From NCBI GenBank assembly GCA_016801845.1, contig CM028925.1:4045001-4109000 (forward strand): DNA of 64,000 nt, given 5' to 3'. This DNA comes from Polydactylus sextarius. Taxonomy: Eukaryota; Chordata; Actinopteri; Polynemidae. Of this stretch, positions 47,607-59,692 are shown in pieces. Each line of letters starts with the position of its first letter. Position 1 is the stretch's first letter. Both the position numbers and the translations under genes were made by a program. The notes below the pieces were generated by a model. The model was not told the origin of the DNA and did not search any database. It was given only the letters and a program-made list of their open reading frames with translations.

Positions 47607-49787
47607 CTAAACAAAAAAAGATTTCACACAAAAAAAAAAATCAGTAAAAACCACATAATTAGCCACATATATCACTGAAGACTTGCAGCTCAAGGATGTG
47701 TGATGACAAGTTGCTATTATTAATATAGAAAGATACAAGTCTGGCACAGTGCTGGTTTTGTGGTGTATGCTGTGCCACAAGAGGACATGTTTTGCATTTG
47801 AAAAAATGAACTAAAGCGCGTGCACACAAACACACACGCTCTCTTGCTGATGAAAAGAGGAAGAGTACTCCTTTATTTTGGCTTGTTTCAATACCACATT
47901 GTTTGTGTGTGTGTGTTTGGGTTGGTCCAACATTGCGGCAAGCCGCTCACCACAGACCTCTTGGCAGTCGCACCATGGCCTCAAAACCCTTTACACTACT
48001 CTCTCTCTCTCTCTCTGTGTGTAGCAGCATTTTCATTCTTTACATCTTCACGTTGTTAGGACCAGCGACAGATATTTGAACTAATACTTTCTATTCCACT
48101 TAAGGTGTAGTTAGAAGAGACAAAGCGAAAGGAGGCTGTGGTGATAATGTGTGGCAATGCAAATCAACAGCTTGTAATACGAAACTCTCTTCTTTCATGT
48201 TTCAGCGCCAGGATTCAAATAAGGATGTTAACAGAACAGAAGTTAATACAGTAAGGTTAAAAAAAGAAATATTAACGTGGAACAACACGAATATTTTTTG
48301 ATTAGATTTCATATTCTGGATTCAGAATGTTAGTACTAGATAGATAGACGGACACAACACAAGTTTCTGTTCTTTAAAATGATTTTTAAAATTTTTAAGG
48401 TGAGGATAAGTAATGGCTGACAGAGAGAAACACACATCTGTGGCTGCTACGTGTCTAATCCTCCAAACGGAGCAGCTCCTGTTTATGTCCCTTTGTGTTT
48501 AAATGTCCAATCAAGGGGCATCGGACTACATGATATCGCAGCCACCTGCGACTCATATTAGCTCCGTTTACCTGTAATTACACAGTGTGTTAGTGTTTGT
48601 GTGCATCTGTGTGTGTGTGCATGCTGGTGGCGTAATTATGCTGTTCGAGGTAGCGTGGCGATCTTTTGTCAGAAAACAACGTGCAATTAACACGCCAATG
48701 ATCAGGTTGCTGCACGCGTGTGTGTGTCTTGATAATTAGCTGAGGCCTCACAAATAGCTTTGATGTAAAAAAAAAAAAAAAAAAAGCAAACAGAAAAGAA
48801 AGATGGGGAGAAAGTGGACAGATGCGGAAGGTTTTTTTTTTTTTTTTTAACCACGCCAAACATGCAGAAAACCAAAGCGTTAGGCTACACACCCGCCTGT
48901 GTGTATGCATGTGTCCTATTGTCTGACTAGGTAATTACTGGCTCTGCAGCTGGTTGTTGATTCTACAGAAAATAGTATCAGTTAAGATGCTCCCATTTAT
49001 ATTAATAAACCATTTCTGGTCTTAAAAAAAAAAACACACTCACACAAGTGTGTGGTTGGTGGGATGTTGAGAAAATCGAGAAAATCCAAATACAAACAGA
49101 TAAAGATTCCTGTATTTACAGTAGGAATTATTACATGATCGGACCTTTTTCCAGGCTGCATGTTGGCATGTGAATGGGTGAATGTGCAGTGTAAATTCCT
49201 TTAACAGTATTTGAACGCAGCCCATTCACCATGTCTTCATTTGTCAAATGTGATCAGACTTCAAAAAAAAAATGAATTCTGGTTCTTATTGTGTATGTGT
49301 GTGTATTCTGGTGAATGACTTGAGTTCTCCTAGATCTCCATTATATCTTACTTCAGATTAACAACAATAATGTCTTTTCTCTAAATGTGAACAAATCAGA
49401 AATGGAGATGCTTGGTGCATTTACTTTGTAATGACGAAGAAAAAAGACGCACTGACAAACCAACAAAAATGTGAAAGTTTTAGTTCCTTAGTTTCAATTG
49501 AGAAAACCTCTCTTCTAATATTCTACTCTATTCAGTCATATGGATAGAGGGATGGATGGATGAATGGTGTTAGGCTTCAGAAAATGAATGTAAGTCAATT
49601 AAATGTTCTCCGAAGTGACGGAAACCAGGCTGTGTGTGTGTGTATTGTTCAACTATTAGGTCATTAGTGATGTCCAATGATCACCTCCTAATACTGTGCT
49701 CATTTAAAATGTTATAACGTGGACACACACATATACAGAGACAATATACAGCTGTTCAATTGTTGCTTTTAAATACCACAAATTTAG

Positions 49788-50060
49788 TCAAACACGCTGA
49801 CGGTGAGTGCAGTCCAACCCTCCAACCATAAACCCGGTCGTTACGTCGTATCCCTTTGCAAACACACACGTTAGTTGCCAGTCCACCATCAAATCTGCAT
49901 AGGCTTTAAATTTAGTAATCACGTCATAAATGTCGAACACATATTGTGTCGTAATCGTCAGCGAGGGATCGTCAGCAGCGTTAGTCGCCGTTACTGGAGG
50001 AGGGCCACATGTGCCTCGGTGATAAAGTTTCTCCGCCTCTCTGAGCCATAAAACTATCAC
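49788..50060 (-). other. Unrecognised 90-codon frame in GC-richer DNA
   Basis: A 90-residue frame (MIVLWLREAEKLYHRGT...), with more CpG and a more even amino-acid mix than the surrounding DNA, but no motif or family that I know. It may be a piece of an old transposable element or chance. No splice partners were found. Confidence 0.2.
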
Positions 50061-50390
50061 GCCGGTGGCTCTTCGGGGGGCTGTTGATCAGTCAGAGGAT
50101 GTTAACAGGAAACATGGCAGTTTTCTGACTTAAACTAGGGAATTCTCAAGCTCGGGACAAAAGGGAGAAACAGGAGTTCAATAAATCCTCAGTGGATAGA
50201 GACGTCTTAGGGGTTGCAGCTCAACTTTCTGAGTAACCTGATCAAGTCATTATGGAAATATTTCTCCACGCTAATTTTTAAAATGATAGCTGGTTATAGT
50301 TGGCTACTTTATTACATACAGTACTGATCAGTTCAGGCTGATGTTAAATTTTGGCACGACCTGTTTGTTGGGTTGGTACCATGATGAGCG

Positions 50391-50439
50391 TTTGGGTCTT
50401 TCTGTATGGAGTTTGTATGTTCTCCCCATGTTTGCATTG
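50391..50439 (+). mobile_element. SINE body fragment
   Basis: TTTGGGTCTTTCTGTATGG followed by AGTTTGTATGTTCTCCCCAT is the conserved central segment of a widespread teleost tRNA-SINE (consensus ...TTTCTGTGTGGAGTTTGCATGTTC...). The tRNA head and the tail are missing. Confidence 0.65.
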
Positions 50440-51320
50440 CAACCCTTTACAAGATAACTGGTACGCAATTTGCCTATCAGAACCAATCTGCTGCCTCAGG
50501 ACACCTCTGGACAAACCAGCCCTAAAAGACTTCAGCCTCACCGCCGGTGCTACATGAAGGTTCTTAGGACCTGCAAGTCCAACAACATCATGTCTCAGGT
50601 TCAGATCAGAAGACTGTTCCCCCCGGTTACTAAGGTACTTATAACCCTCACATTGGTGTTGAACTGGCCCAGCACACCAACAAGAAGTCACTTAAGTTCA
50701 GACCAGAAGGCTGCCCCCACACCTCCACCCCCACCCCCACCCTGTGTGTGATGACTCCATGTTTGCTGTGGTCGATGAGGCCTGGCCGCCAAACATTTGC
50801 GAGGTTCAGAAGGTTGAGAGTTGAGATTTCTGATGAAAACTGAGCCAGTAATCACTAACTGTTGGACAAAAAGGAAATGTGAAAAACAATATCTAAAGCC
50901 TGGAAAATGAAATAGCTTTAAGTGAAATGTTCAGACAAAGATACCTAATTATCTTTGTATTGGCGATGAGCTACTAACTATTAGTCATTACTGGAAAAAT
51001 GATGAGTCACGTCTGTTGTATCGCAATGGTTTACAGTTATATGTTTTAGTCCTTAATAAGCTGTTAATCACTCCAAGGCTTTATTCATCTGTGATGAGAC
51101 AATAACACCGGAGAGACGGTTAAATTGGCTTATTGAGTCGTCAAAGAAATCCCACCCCATTTCCAGTCTGTCGTGTTAGACAGTTTGGTTTTAACCACAT
51201 ATGTTGGTTTTACATGAAAAGGTGCTTCGTCCTGTTACACTTGGTCCTAAACACCATAAAAAAACACACGAACTGATCATGCATGACATAATCTTGGCCT
51301 CCAGTTTGACTGTGAGGAGA

Positions 51321-51630
51321 AGATTGTGGCTGTAGTCTGGCAGATGTGACATTTTCACACGTCTTCATTTAGTTACAGAGGTTTGACTATTCATGGTTAT
51401 GGTTTACCACACTGCTTAAAAAGTAAAGGTAAGCAAGGTAAAGGATTTTGACTTGACTGTGGTGGATTTTGGCAACTATAACTATTTTTTGGAATTCAAT
51501 AATTAGTTTTGTGCAAGTTTTGTCGTCCTTTTTTTTCTTTTGCACCCTTAATTCGGCCCATATAGGGCCATACATCCTTCTGAAACTTTGCCAAATTTGG
51601 ATCAAATTTGTCCCGTAATGATTTTCCTAG
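51321..51630 (-). mobile_element. MITE-like family A, copy 6
   Basis: Minus-strand copy running from AAAATCATTACGGGACAAAT (51630 side) to CTACAGCCACAATCTTC (51321 side). It is part of a longer segment repeated in inverse orientation at 58.1-58.6 kb. Confidence 0.72.
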
Positions 51631-51867
51631 AGATGACGGTGGGACAGCTGTTGTTTTGTTTCTTGTTGAAACATCAAGAAGTTCAGTCAAATGTGAGCAC
51701 AAACAACATCTTCAACAGTCTCGGTGTCCAATAACATTAAAACGATATATCTGAGAAGTCTGAGTCATCTTATGTTAACACCTGCTTGTTAAGTATCTGC
51801 AATCAGCCTTTTTTCCAGCACAAGGTCAATGGATTGCACAACCACACGCATTTATTTTGGCGCCATC

Positions 51868-51935
51868 TGTTTTTTTCTTTTGCATCCTTAATTTGGGCCA
51901 TATAGGGATCGTACATCCTTCTAAAACTTCTAAAG
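51868..51935 (-). mobile_element. MITE-like family A, fragment 7
   Basis: A short minus-strand piece with AAGTTTTAGAAGGATGTACG, CCATATAGGGATC-type and TTAAGGATGCAAAAGAAAAA blocks. It is the left part of the family consensus only, and lies next to copy 6. Confidence 0.6.
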
Positions 51936-52422
51936 CCAAATGATTTCACTCTCTGGGTTTGCGTCACTTTTGATCAGATGAAGACATTGACCATACCTAC
52001 TTTATTGCAGCTTCTAAATCAAATGTCTATACTTCTAAATCAGTATTCAACAACCTTTGACCCCAGTCAAGGTTGAAGACCAAACAAGATTTGTGGTATT
52101 GGGACCTCAACCCTTTAGAACAGCTGACCTGAGGAACCACTGTGCCAGTCTCTCTCTGTTCTCTATTATGTTTTTTTTTAATGTTAAGTAAGTGGTTATT
52201 TTATTAGAAAAGCATGAGAATTAATCTTACAGATTTCTTCTTTGAGCTGTAGCTCACTACTGTGTTACATGTTTCTCTTCTTGCTTTCTTTACCATCCTC
52301 CTCTTTACATTAGCAGTGAAAATTTGACTGTGAACGTCTCGTCTCAGGCTTATGGCTAAAAATTTAGATTTAGTACGAGTATTTAAAAAAATCCTCCACA
52401 AAAAGACTAAAGAAAACAAAAC

Positions 52423-52561
52423 AAACAAAAAAAAAAAAAAAAAAAAAAACTTGCTCTCCCTCTCTTTTCCTCTAGCTCACACACACACAAATACACTTCT
52501 GGAAACCACATGGGACCAATTATCACATTTGCTCTGTTTGCCAAACCCCCGTCTCTGTACT

Positions 52562-52596
<35 letters not shown>

Positions 52597-52618
52597 GGGA
52601 TGGGGGGGGGGGGGGGGG
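52423..52618 (+). repeat. Poly-A, GA run and poly-G cluster
   Basis: An A run at about 52427-52449, a (GA) run at about 52565-52591 and an almost pure G run at about 52603-52618. The G run could form a quadruplex and is prone to sequencing error. Confidence 0.85.
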
Positions 52619-54421
52619 ATACTCTAATGTTCAGACAGTCATCACCTCATTAGCTGTAAATGGCATAAAACCTCTATGTGTGTTGTGTGGACAAATCAAA
52701 TGTCGCACGGCCCTTTATCACAACTTAAGCTCTAGATCCTGGTTATAGGGCCGAATAAGAACAACACACCTTCCTTTACTTTAAAGTAAAGGAACTCATT
52801 GTGTCACAGCTATAAGAGGTAAGAATCATGTGTATCGTGCCCATTGGCCGTGTAGGTTCACAACATTGTCCTCAGTTGCCGTCGGGGTTGAGGTGTTCGT
52901 GTAGAAAACTGATCACGAGCAGCTGCTGCGTTCATGTCGCCAACACAACAGTTGTCCTCATTTCATCCTTTCAGTCACCAACATGACACAGAGCGTGTCA
53001 CGCTTACTTTTTTTTTATCTCCACTGTAACACCACAATGAGTCAGATACTCATCACACAACCAGAACTCAGATGTATATCATATTCGTACCATCTGACGC
53101 AGACTGAGACCACCGATTGTTGTCACATATGAGTCTATATGAGTTTCAGAGTGATCTAGCCGGATCTGCACAGATCTCGTCTTTGACTTTGACTGTAGCA
53201 TGTGTCTGTCTGAGTTTGATCTGAAACTAGATGAGGAAACTGGTGGTGAAGAGGGTGGAGGAGAGTCGTGTGACACATGCACTTAGGTGAGCAGATTTCA
53301 AAGTTGATGGCAGCAACAGGATTGGATGATTGGGATTCATGGCAAGACCTGATTGGCTCATTGGTAAAAAGCCATGACAATGACCATGTCTTTCATTCAG
53401 TGTGCTTTGTTGCGATCAGTTCATGATTGCAAATAGTTGCAGCAAAACTGGTTAATTAATTTATTTTTTTCAAATAATACACTTTAGAATTTTAACTTCA
53501 CGTCTGATTTCTTTGTTCACTTACTCAAAAAAATGGTCATAAATCATAAAGGTTGCTTCCACGTTTAAGATAATGAAGCACAGTTGCCTTTTACTTGACT
53601 ATTTCCATTTTATACTACTACTATTATTTAGACAGCTGTAGTTACTAGTCGCTTTTCAGACTAAAGCTGTGAAAAACTACAAGAGGTTTCCAACGTTGCC
53701 ATTTGTGACGTCTTCAATAAAAATCATCGTTTCGTTTGTTCGCGGTCCCGCCAAAGAATTCATTTCCTCCTGTGAGAGAAACATCGCTGGCTTTCATTTA
53801 AATAACTGTTTGAAGAAGTGTCCCAATGTTTCACAAATTAAGCAAAGATTTAAAGCAAAGCAAAAAAAATTCTCCCCTTCTTCCCTCCCGCTAATCATCT
53901 CCTGATGGCTCTGATTTATTTATCCTGTCGCTCTGTGGGAGGTTGGGAACCAGTTTAATCCCCCTTTATTACTGTATATATTTATATGTATTCATGTATA
54001 CACATTTTACACACACTTATTTTATTTTGAAAGTATTGCCTGTGTCAACGTGCAGCTGCTGGACTGAACAATATGACAGACACAACACATGTCTATGGAA
54101 CGACAGCACCAGGTGTCTGTGACTCAATGTGTGTCTGATGTAATATATTCCTGCTCCGCTTGCATGTATGTGTTTGTGCGTCGAAAAGAAGAAGAAAAAG
54201 AAGAAGAATGTGTGTGTGTGTCTGTGTGTGTGTGTGGAGGAGGAGGTGTTTTACTGGAAGAGTCCCCCTCCTGCTGCTGAGTCATTAAAATGGAAGCAGT
54301 GGAATCTCCTTCGCATTTCTCCGTGAAGCACATCCACTACTTTCACACTCATCCCTCAAGTGTCTCATCCTCTGACAATCAGACATATCTGTTCATGTCT
54401 GTCTAATCTCCAGAGCTTTAT

Positions 54422-54425
<4 letters not shown>

Positions 54426-54472
<47 letters not shown>

Positions 54473-54598
54473 AGTTATGTTTGTCCCATCAGAAGAACAA
54501 AAGAGGTCTAACTGATCCTTAAAGGACTGTTGTTCTGATGATGTATCATCACTGACATCTGTTAGACTAAAAAACACACACACACACACACACACACA
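54426..54598 (+). repeat. TG and CA arrays in opposite orientation
   Basis: TG at 54426-54470 and CA at about 54574-54598, separated by about 100 bp, so they can pair as an inverted repeat. Further TG/CA runs lie at about 55190-55213 and 56575-56604. Confidence 0.92.
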
Positions 54599-55188
54599 GT
54601 TTAACAGGATGGCTAAATGATCGCTCATCCATGACATCATCTGAGCTCAGTGGACCAAAGGAATAAAAACCCAGTCAATGTGTGTGTGTGCGCTTCTGTT
54701 TAGTCCCGACTTAACATGCTTTGACACACAAACACACACATTCCTTTCTACACGACACATAACAAGAGCATGTTATTACGTTGGCCTCGCTGCTTCATGT
54801 TGGGTCGACAACTGAGTATAATGAAGTTTTCAGATGTATCTGGAAAAGTTTAATTAAAAGGGAACTTTCCCCTTCAGTTTTCCATGATATGGAAGAATCA
54901 ATACATCTGTAGATGATGGGAGCAGCAGTGATGTCTAACGTCCATCTACAGTCATTTTAATCAAAATGAAAAGAAATGATAGAAACAGCCATGACTGATA
55001 CAAAATGGTCCTGAAATGTGCCAAACTGAGACTCTTAAGTGTTCAGCAGAAGAAAAAAAGCTCTAAAACATCAGCTGTTGGATATAAATTAAATTAAACC
55101 AATGATATCTGATTTTCATCAAGTTAACTGACCATGATCCGGGTTTAGAACAAAGCTGGATCGCAGTAGTTCTTGCTACACCCTTTGC

Positions 55189-55220
<32 letters not shown>

Positions 55221-55681
55221 TGTGTGGGAGAATGATGGTGACTAACTGCTCTTCCAGTAGTTTCTCACACTGACTACACAGACAGGGGAGAAGATCTGTG
55301 CTGCTGTCCCTCGATGGCCTAAACTCCTCCAATATTTCAGCTGTTTCCCACCGTTCATCCTCACCTCCTCTTTTTGATTGTATTGACAGCACTGATTGCA
55401 CACACATAGGAATTCATACACCCCGACAAAGCAAATGACTACTGGATAAAAACCGATCTAGAGGGAACCTCCCTGACTTTGCAACTGGTTGCATTGACGC
55501 ATCCTGCAGAGATTACTAACTAGACCTTGTTTTTGCCAAATCACTGAAATAGTTTAAGCATAAAGACTCAAGCACTTTATTCCTTAAATGAGACCAATGA
55601 ATCACATGGACGCAAGCCTCATTCTGTGCAAGCTGGTTTCCATTGGTGGTGGTGAAGGTTTTACCAGATATTATCATTTTA

Positions 55682-55900
55682 TCGGTTGATCTACATTCCG
55701 GCCCTCATCTCTTTGGGTAATGACTGAAAGAATGAAATTGAGTCATTTCAAGGTAGTTTAGGCCTCTGATCTGATAATAAAATCTCATCTAGCCTGGGAA
55801 GGCCATAAGATCCCATCTTGATCCTGGAAAGCTTCGCTACTGATAGGGACACTCGGAGTACCACCAAGACCAAACCCTGGACAAGTGGTAAAAACTGGAC
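55682..55900 (+). mobile_element. Degenerate LINE remnant, RT end to 3' tail
   Basis: CGGTTGATCTACATTCCGG and CTTTGGGTAATGACTGAAAG (55683-55732) match the sIYVPtLtYghELWVMTER block. The text then jumps to the GATCCC (55810) and CCCTGG.AAG tail (about 55875-55886) seen at 12.4 kb. Everything between is deleted. It is an old, inactive copy. Confidence 0.68.
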
Positions 55901-56569
55901 TGAAATGTCTGAAGGATGTAAATTCAGGCCATTATGTTGATAATATGCGTTGATTCAGTCACCAGTCAGTGATAAATCAATTCATTTGGGGAAGTAGTCT
56001 TGCGCTAGTTAAATGATTGCTTGGTCTTGATAAAACAGACGTTCCTTGAACAGACCTTGCAGTTTTCAGTTATTTCAGTCAAGAAATTTAGAAAATACTG
56101 CTTGTCTGATTGTGTAACACTTCCTCTTACTAATGAAAACTTCAATTCTCAGGAGACAGAGTACAGTCAGACCATACTAAAACAAGTACAGCTATAGAAG
56201 TGAAACATCTAATATTAGCTTAATTCTGGGTTTGATAGTGTTGCTAAGTAAACATTACACAGCCTAGATTATGTCAGTTTTTAGGGATCATACCCAAACC
56301 AGCCAACAGTGTCAGTCTCTCTGATGCTCAAAGGACACGAGTGAGTCCAGTATTATGACTCAAAGTCTGCTCATGTAGACGTCTCAGTCCGTCCTACAGC
56401 TGAACACTGGCCAGTGAAAAAATTCTGTCATCGGATCACAGACGGACTTCGGCTTTAAATCCGCTTCTTTATGGCTCTTATTTGTTGACAAATTCAAAGG
56501 CCACTTCAACTGTTGTATTTTAGCAGCTGGAAAGAACACACACAGCGACGTGCCCACACACACACATAT

Positions 56570-56607
<38 letters not shown>

Positions 56608-58095
56608 GAGTCGGGTCTAGACATGATGGGGTTTGATGTCGTGGGAGCTCTGTGGGGTGCAGAGGAGGACGGAGTGAAGGAAGAAAAGGAGGGAGGAGGG
56701 AAAAAACGGAGGAGCGTAAAGAGAAACAAGTTAGTTGATGAGTCTGGACCCACAGATAACACGTTAAACTATTTCTGTACTTTCATCGCGGCCTCTGTTT
56801 CTTTTTAAAACTGACAACCGACCATAAGACACAACAATAGTTAAAGACATCACTCTGTCTATGTTGAACCTAGACCACTGGCCCTTTGGATCGGAGGCAC
56901 TGGTCTTTCACAACAGCACAAACATCCCTGGTGCAATTGTTTAATTAGTTTGGCTTGTTTGAGTTGGGAGAAGGTCAACCAACGATGGTTCAAACCAAAT
57001 AACTGCTTCAGTCTGCTTCCAAATGGATACTAGTGTGGTTGTTTGTGATGTGAAAGCAAAATGAACTAATCACATGACCTGGTTTGGTAGCTCATGAGTT
57101 GCTCGGATAACTGTCATAATCTTTATGATTCTTGATGATTTCTATTTTGATATTTTGGTGACCATGGTGACATATCAGCATGTGACAGCTAGGATTTTCA
57201 CCAATCAATCAGGCAATGAAAAGCCATTAAAACACCTGAGGAAAACATACATTTCTGTACTAATTTTCATGCCAATTCCTCCAATATTAGATATTTCACT
57301 GTTGACACTACAAGAAAAATCTGAATCACTTAAGTTAGGGTTCATTAAATGGGGATCAAGAATAAAAATGTCTGAAGGTTGAGGTTTTGGCAGTGGATTT
57401 AGACAAAAGTGCTACTTTTTCTTATTGTCCTTTAGTTCTTTACAAATTCATGAATCAAAGCAAAAACAGAAAATAATCATCTTGTTTTTGTTCGACAGTG
57501 ATAGCGAGTTCACCCCTGCGTTGGTGTCTGTCACTCGTGACCCAGGAAGTTGCAGCTGGAGGTCGTGTTGTGTCTGGGGCAGGGTCAGCGGTCAGACTCC
57601 CACTCAACTCTCTCAGGACACACAGCAGGATGTCTACTAGTCTGTTTAGTGAAACCGGTCCTGAAGGGATATGGTCCGAACTTTAAGATACCTGGGCTAC
57701 TTGATACAACTGACTGGCTGAACAGATATGGTGCAATTCTGAATACAGGAATCAAACTGTCATTTTAAAATAGTAAGACACTAAAATAATGAGCATGCGT
57801 TACAAAAACCAAGAGCAGAATACAACAAACCTGTCAGATAATGTGTTTGTGGTTTATGCTGTGTTTAACATTAAACAGCGAGTGTGTAGGTGGATCAGGT
57901 TTAGTTTGAGGCACCGTGTGCGCGTCAGAAACCTAAACCTGCTGAGGTGGGGCAGCAGCTGTCCCGGCTTTGTGCGCGTGAGTGTGTGTTGAGGTGACAG
58001 AGGTGGAGTTAAGGAGGGGCAGAAGTGTGTCGGTGCAGGTGTTGGGGTGTAAAGAGGCTTGAGCTGGAGGGTCAAGTTGCCTGTGGGCGTGTATG
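55901..58095. other. No gene seen
   Basis: Unique sequence with a CA run at about 56575-56604 and a GT/GC-richer part at 57850-58090. Frames of 60-85 codons have no recognisable content. Confidence 0.5.
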
Positions 58096-58319
58096 TGTGT
58101 GGTTGTGCGATCCATCAACCTTGTGTTGGAAAAAAGACTGATTGCAGATACTTAACAAGCAGGTGTTAACATTAGATCACTCAGAATTCTCAGGTATATC
58201 ATTTTAGTGTTATTGGACCCCGAGACTGTTGAAAATGTTGTTTGTACTCGCATTTGACTGAACTTCTTGATGTTCCAACAAGAAACAAAACAACAGCTGT
58301 CCCACCGTCATCTCTTAGA

Positions 58320-58626
58320 CCCAGATAGGAAAATCATTATGGTCCAAATTTGGTCCAAATCTGGCAAAGTTTCAGAAGGATGGGCGGCCCTATATGGCCC
58401 AAACTAAGTGTGCAAAAGAAAAAGAGAAATGGATGATAAAACTCATCAAAACCAATTATGGAACTCCAAAACATAACAAGTCATAACTGCCCCAAAAAAA
58501 GTCCAAAACCCACCACAGTCAATTTAAAATCCTTTACCTTGCTTACCCTTACTTTTTAAGTAGTATGTTAAACCATTAATATGACATAGTCAAACCAAAG
58601 TCCTTCACCCTGCTTCCTCTGTGACA
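58320..58626 (+). mobile_element. MITE-like family A, copy 8
   Basis: Starts CCCAGATAGGAAAATCATTA and runs to the GCTTCCTCTGTGACATT block, losing the right end. It pairs with copy 6, including about 220 bp of shared left flank (58096-58319). Confidence 0.72.
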
Positions 58627-58925
58627 TTCATCTGATGTTCACATGGATCCATTCTTCAATTTGGCCTTAAAAGTTCTTGTTTCAATATTTGTTACTATCA
58701 CCAAGATGTGTGTTAGTGTCTCCTCAGTTCTTTCCTGTTGTTGGTGATGGTTGGTTATAAATGGATGCTGCTGTTGTTGCTCCAGCAACTGGTTGATTTG
58801 ACGGATCAGCTGTTAGGAAGTCTTTTCTGCAGATTCTAACTAGTTCTGTCTACTGAGACCTCTAATCACTGGTTGTTACCAAATAAAACCGCAAGGACTC
58901 TACTTACCAGCTATCGCAATAAAAA

Positions 58926-59035
58926 ACAGAAACAATGTATGAATCAGTGCAACTACCAACGGACCTGTGAATCACGCTCTCCATTACACTTCTCTAATTA
59001 CACTATAGTTTCTTCCAGTTAGAGAAACAACCATG
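58926..59035 (+). repeat. Dispersed repeat family C, copy 1
   Basis: ACAGAAACAATGTATGAATC, then ACCTGTGAATCACGCTCTC and TTCTTCCAGTTAGAGAAAC are repeated in the same order and orientation at 61533-61660. Type unknown. Confidence 0.6.
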
Positions 59036-59082
59036 TTGTCACTCAGATAAATCGCTCCACACATCACGGCAGTGTTGAGATG

Positions 59083-59228
59083 TAGCTGGGAACGGTGGTG
59101 GAATGCGTCGTCGACTGATCAGAAGATCAGTGGTTTGATCTCTGGCTCCGTCGATCTGCGTTAAGATGAGTGAATGTAAACGGTTGCTGAATTAGTGAAT
59201 GAAGTACTGAGTGATCGCAAAAGACTGG
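59083..59228 (+). mobile_element. tRNA-derived SINE
   Basis: Contains GTCGTCGACTGATCAGAAG and GTGGTTTGATCTCTGGCTCC (B box), then a GTGAATG / GAAGTACTGAGTGATCGC / AAGACTGG end like the 3' part of common fish SINEs. Same broad class as 32.05 kb but with a fuller tail. It sits about 100 bp left of the 191-bp CA array. Confidence 0.65.
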
Positions 59229-59322
59229 CACACAAGTGAAGTCAATTTACCATAAATCCCCATAAAAACACAGTCCTGCTGATAATAACCTCGTCTTCAT
59301 CCTGGTCTCTCTCCCTCTCTTG

Positions 59323-59518
<196 letters not shown>

Positions 59519-59601
59519 GGGTCATAGTGGTCTAACAGTCTGACCTGCAGTTAAGTTTGGTGAAGTGGAGGTGATTCACCCATTCTCTCTCTAACCCCAT
59601 G

Positions 59602-59602
<1 letters not shown>

Positions 59603-59682
<80 letters not shown>
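59603..59682 (+). repeat. Long CA microsatellite
   Basis: About 80 bp of perfect CA, 87 bp right of the 191-bp array. It is followed by shorter CA runs at 59817-59834 and 59849-59861 with a CGCGCG insertion. Confidence 0.96.

Positions 59683-59692
<10 letters not shown>

Larger units (their letters stand above)
46778..51320. other. No gene seen
   Basis: A-rich runs at 47.27, 47.58, 48.77 and 48.83 kb and a SINE fragment at 50.39 kb. The unique block 48500-48770 is motif-rich. The one longer frame (49788-50060) is listed separately. Confidence 0.5.
51936..55681. other. No gene seen
   Basis: Poly-A/GA/poly-G cluster at 52.4-52.6 kb and TG/CA arrays at 54.4-54.6 and 55.19 kb. No coding content recognised. 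Confidence 0.5.
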
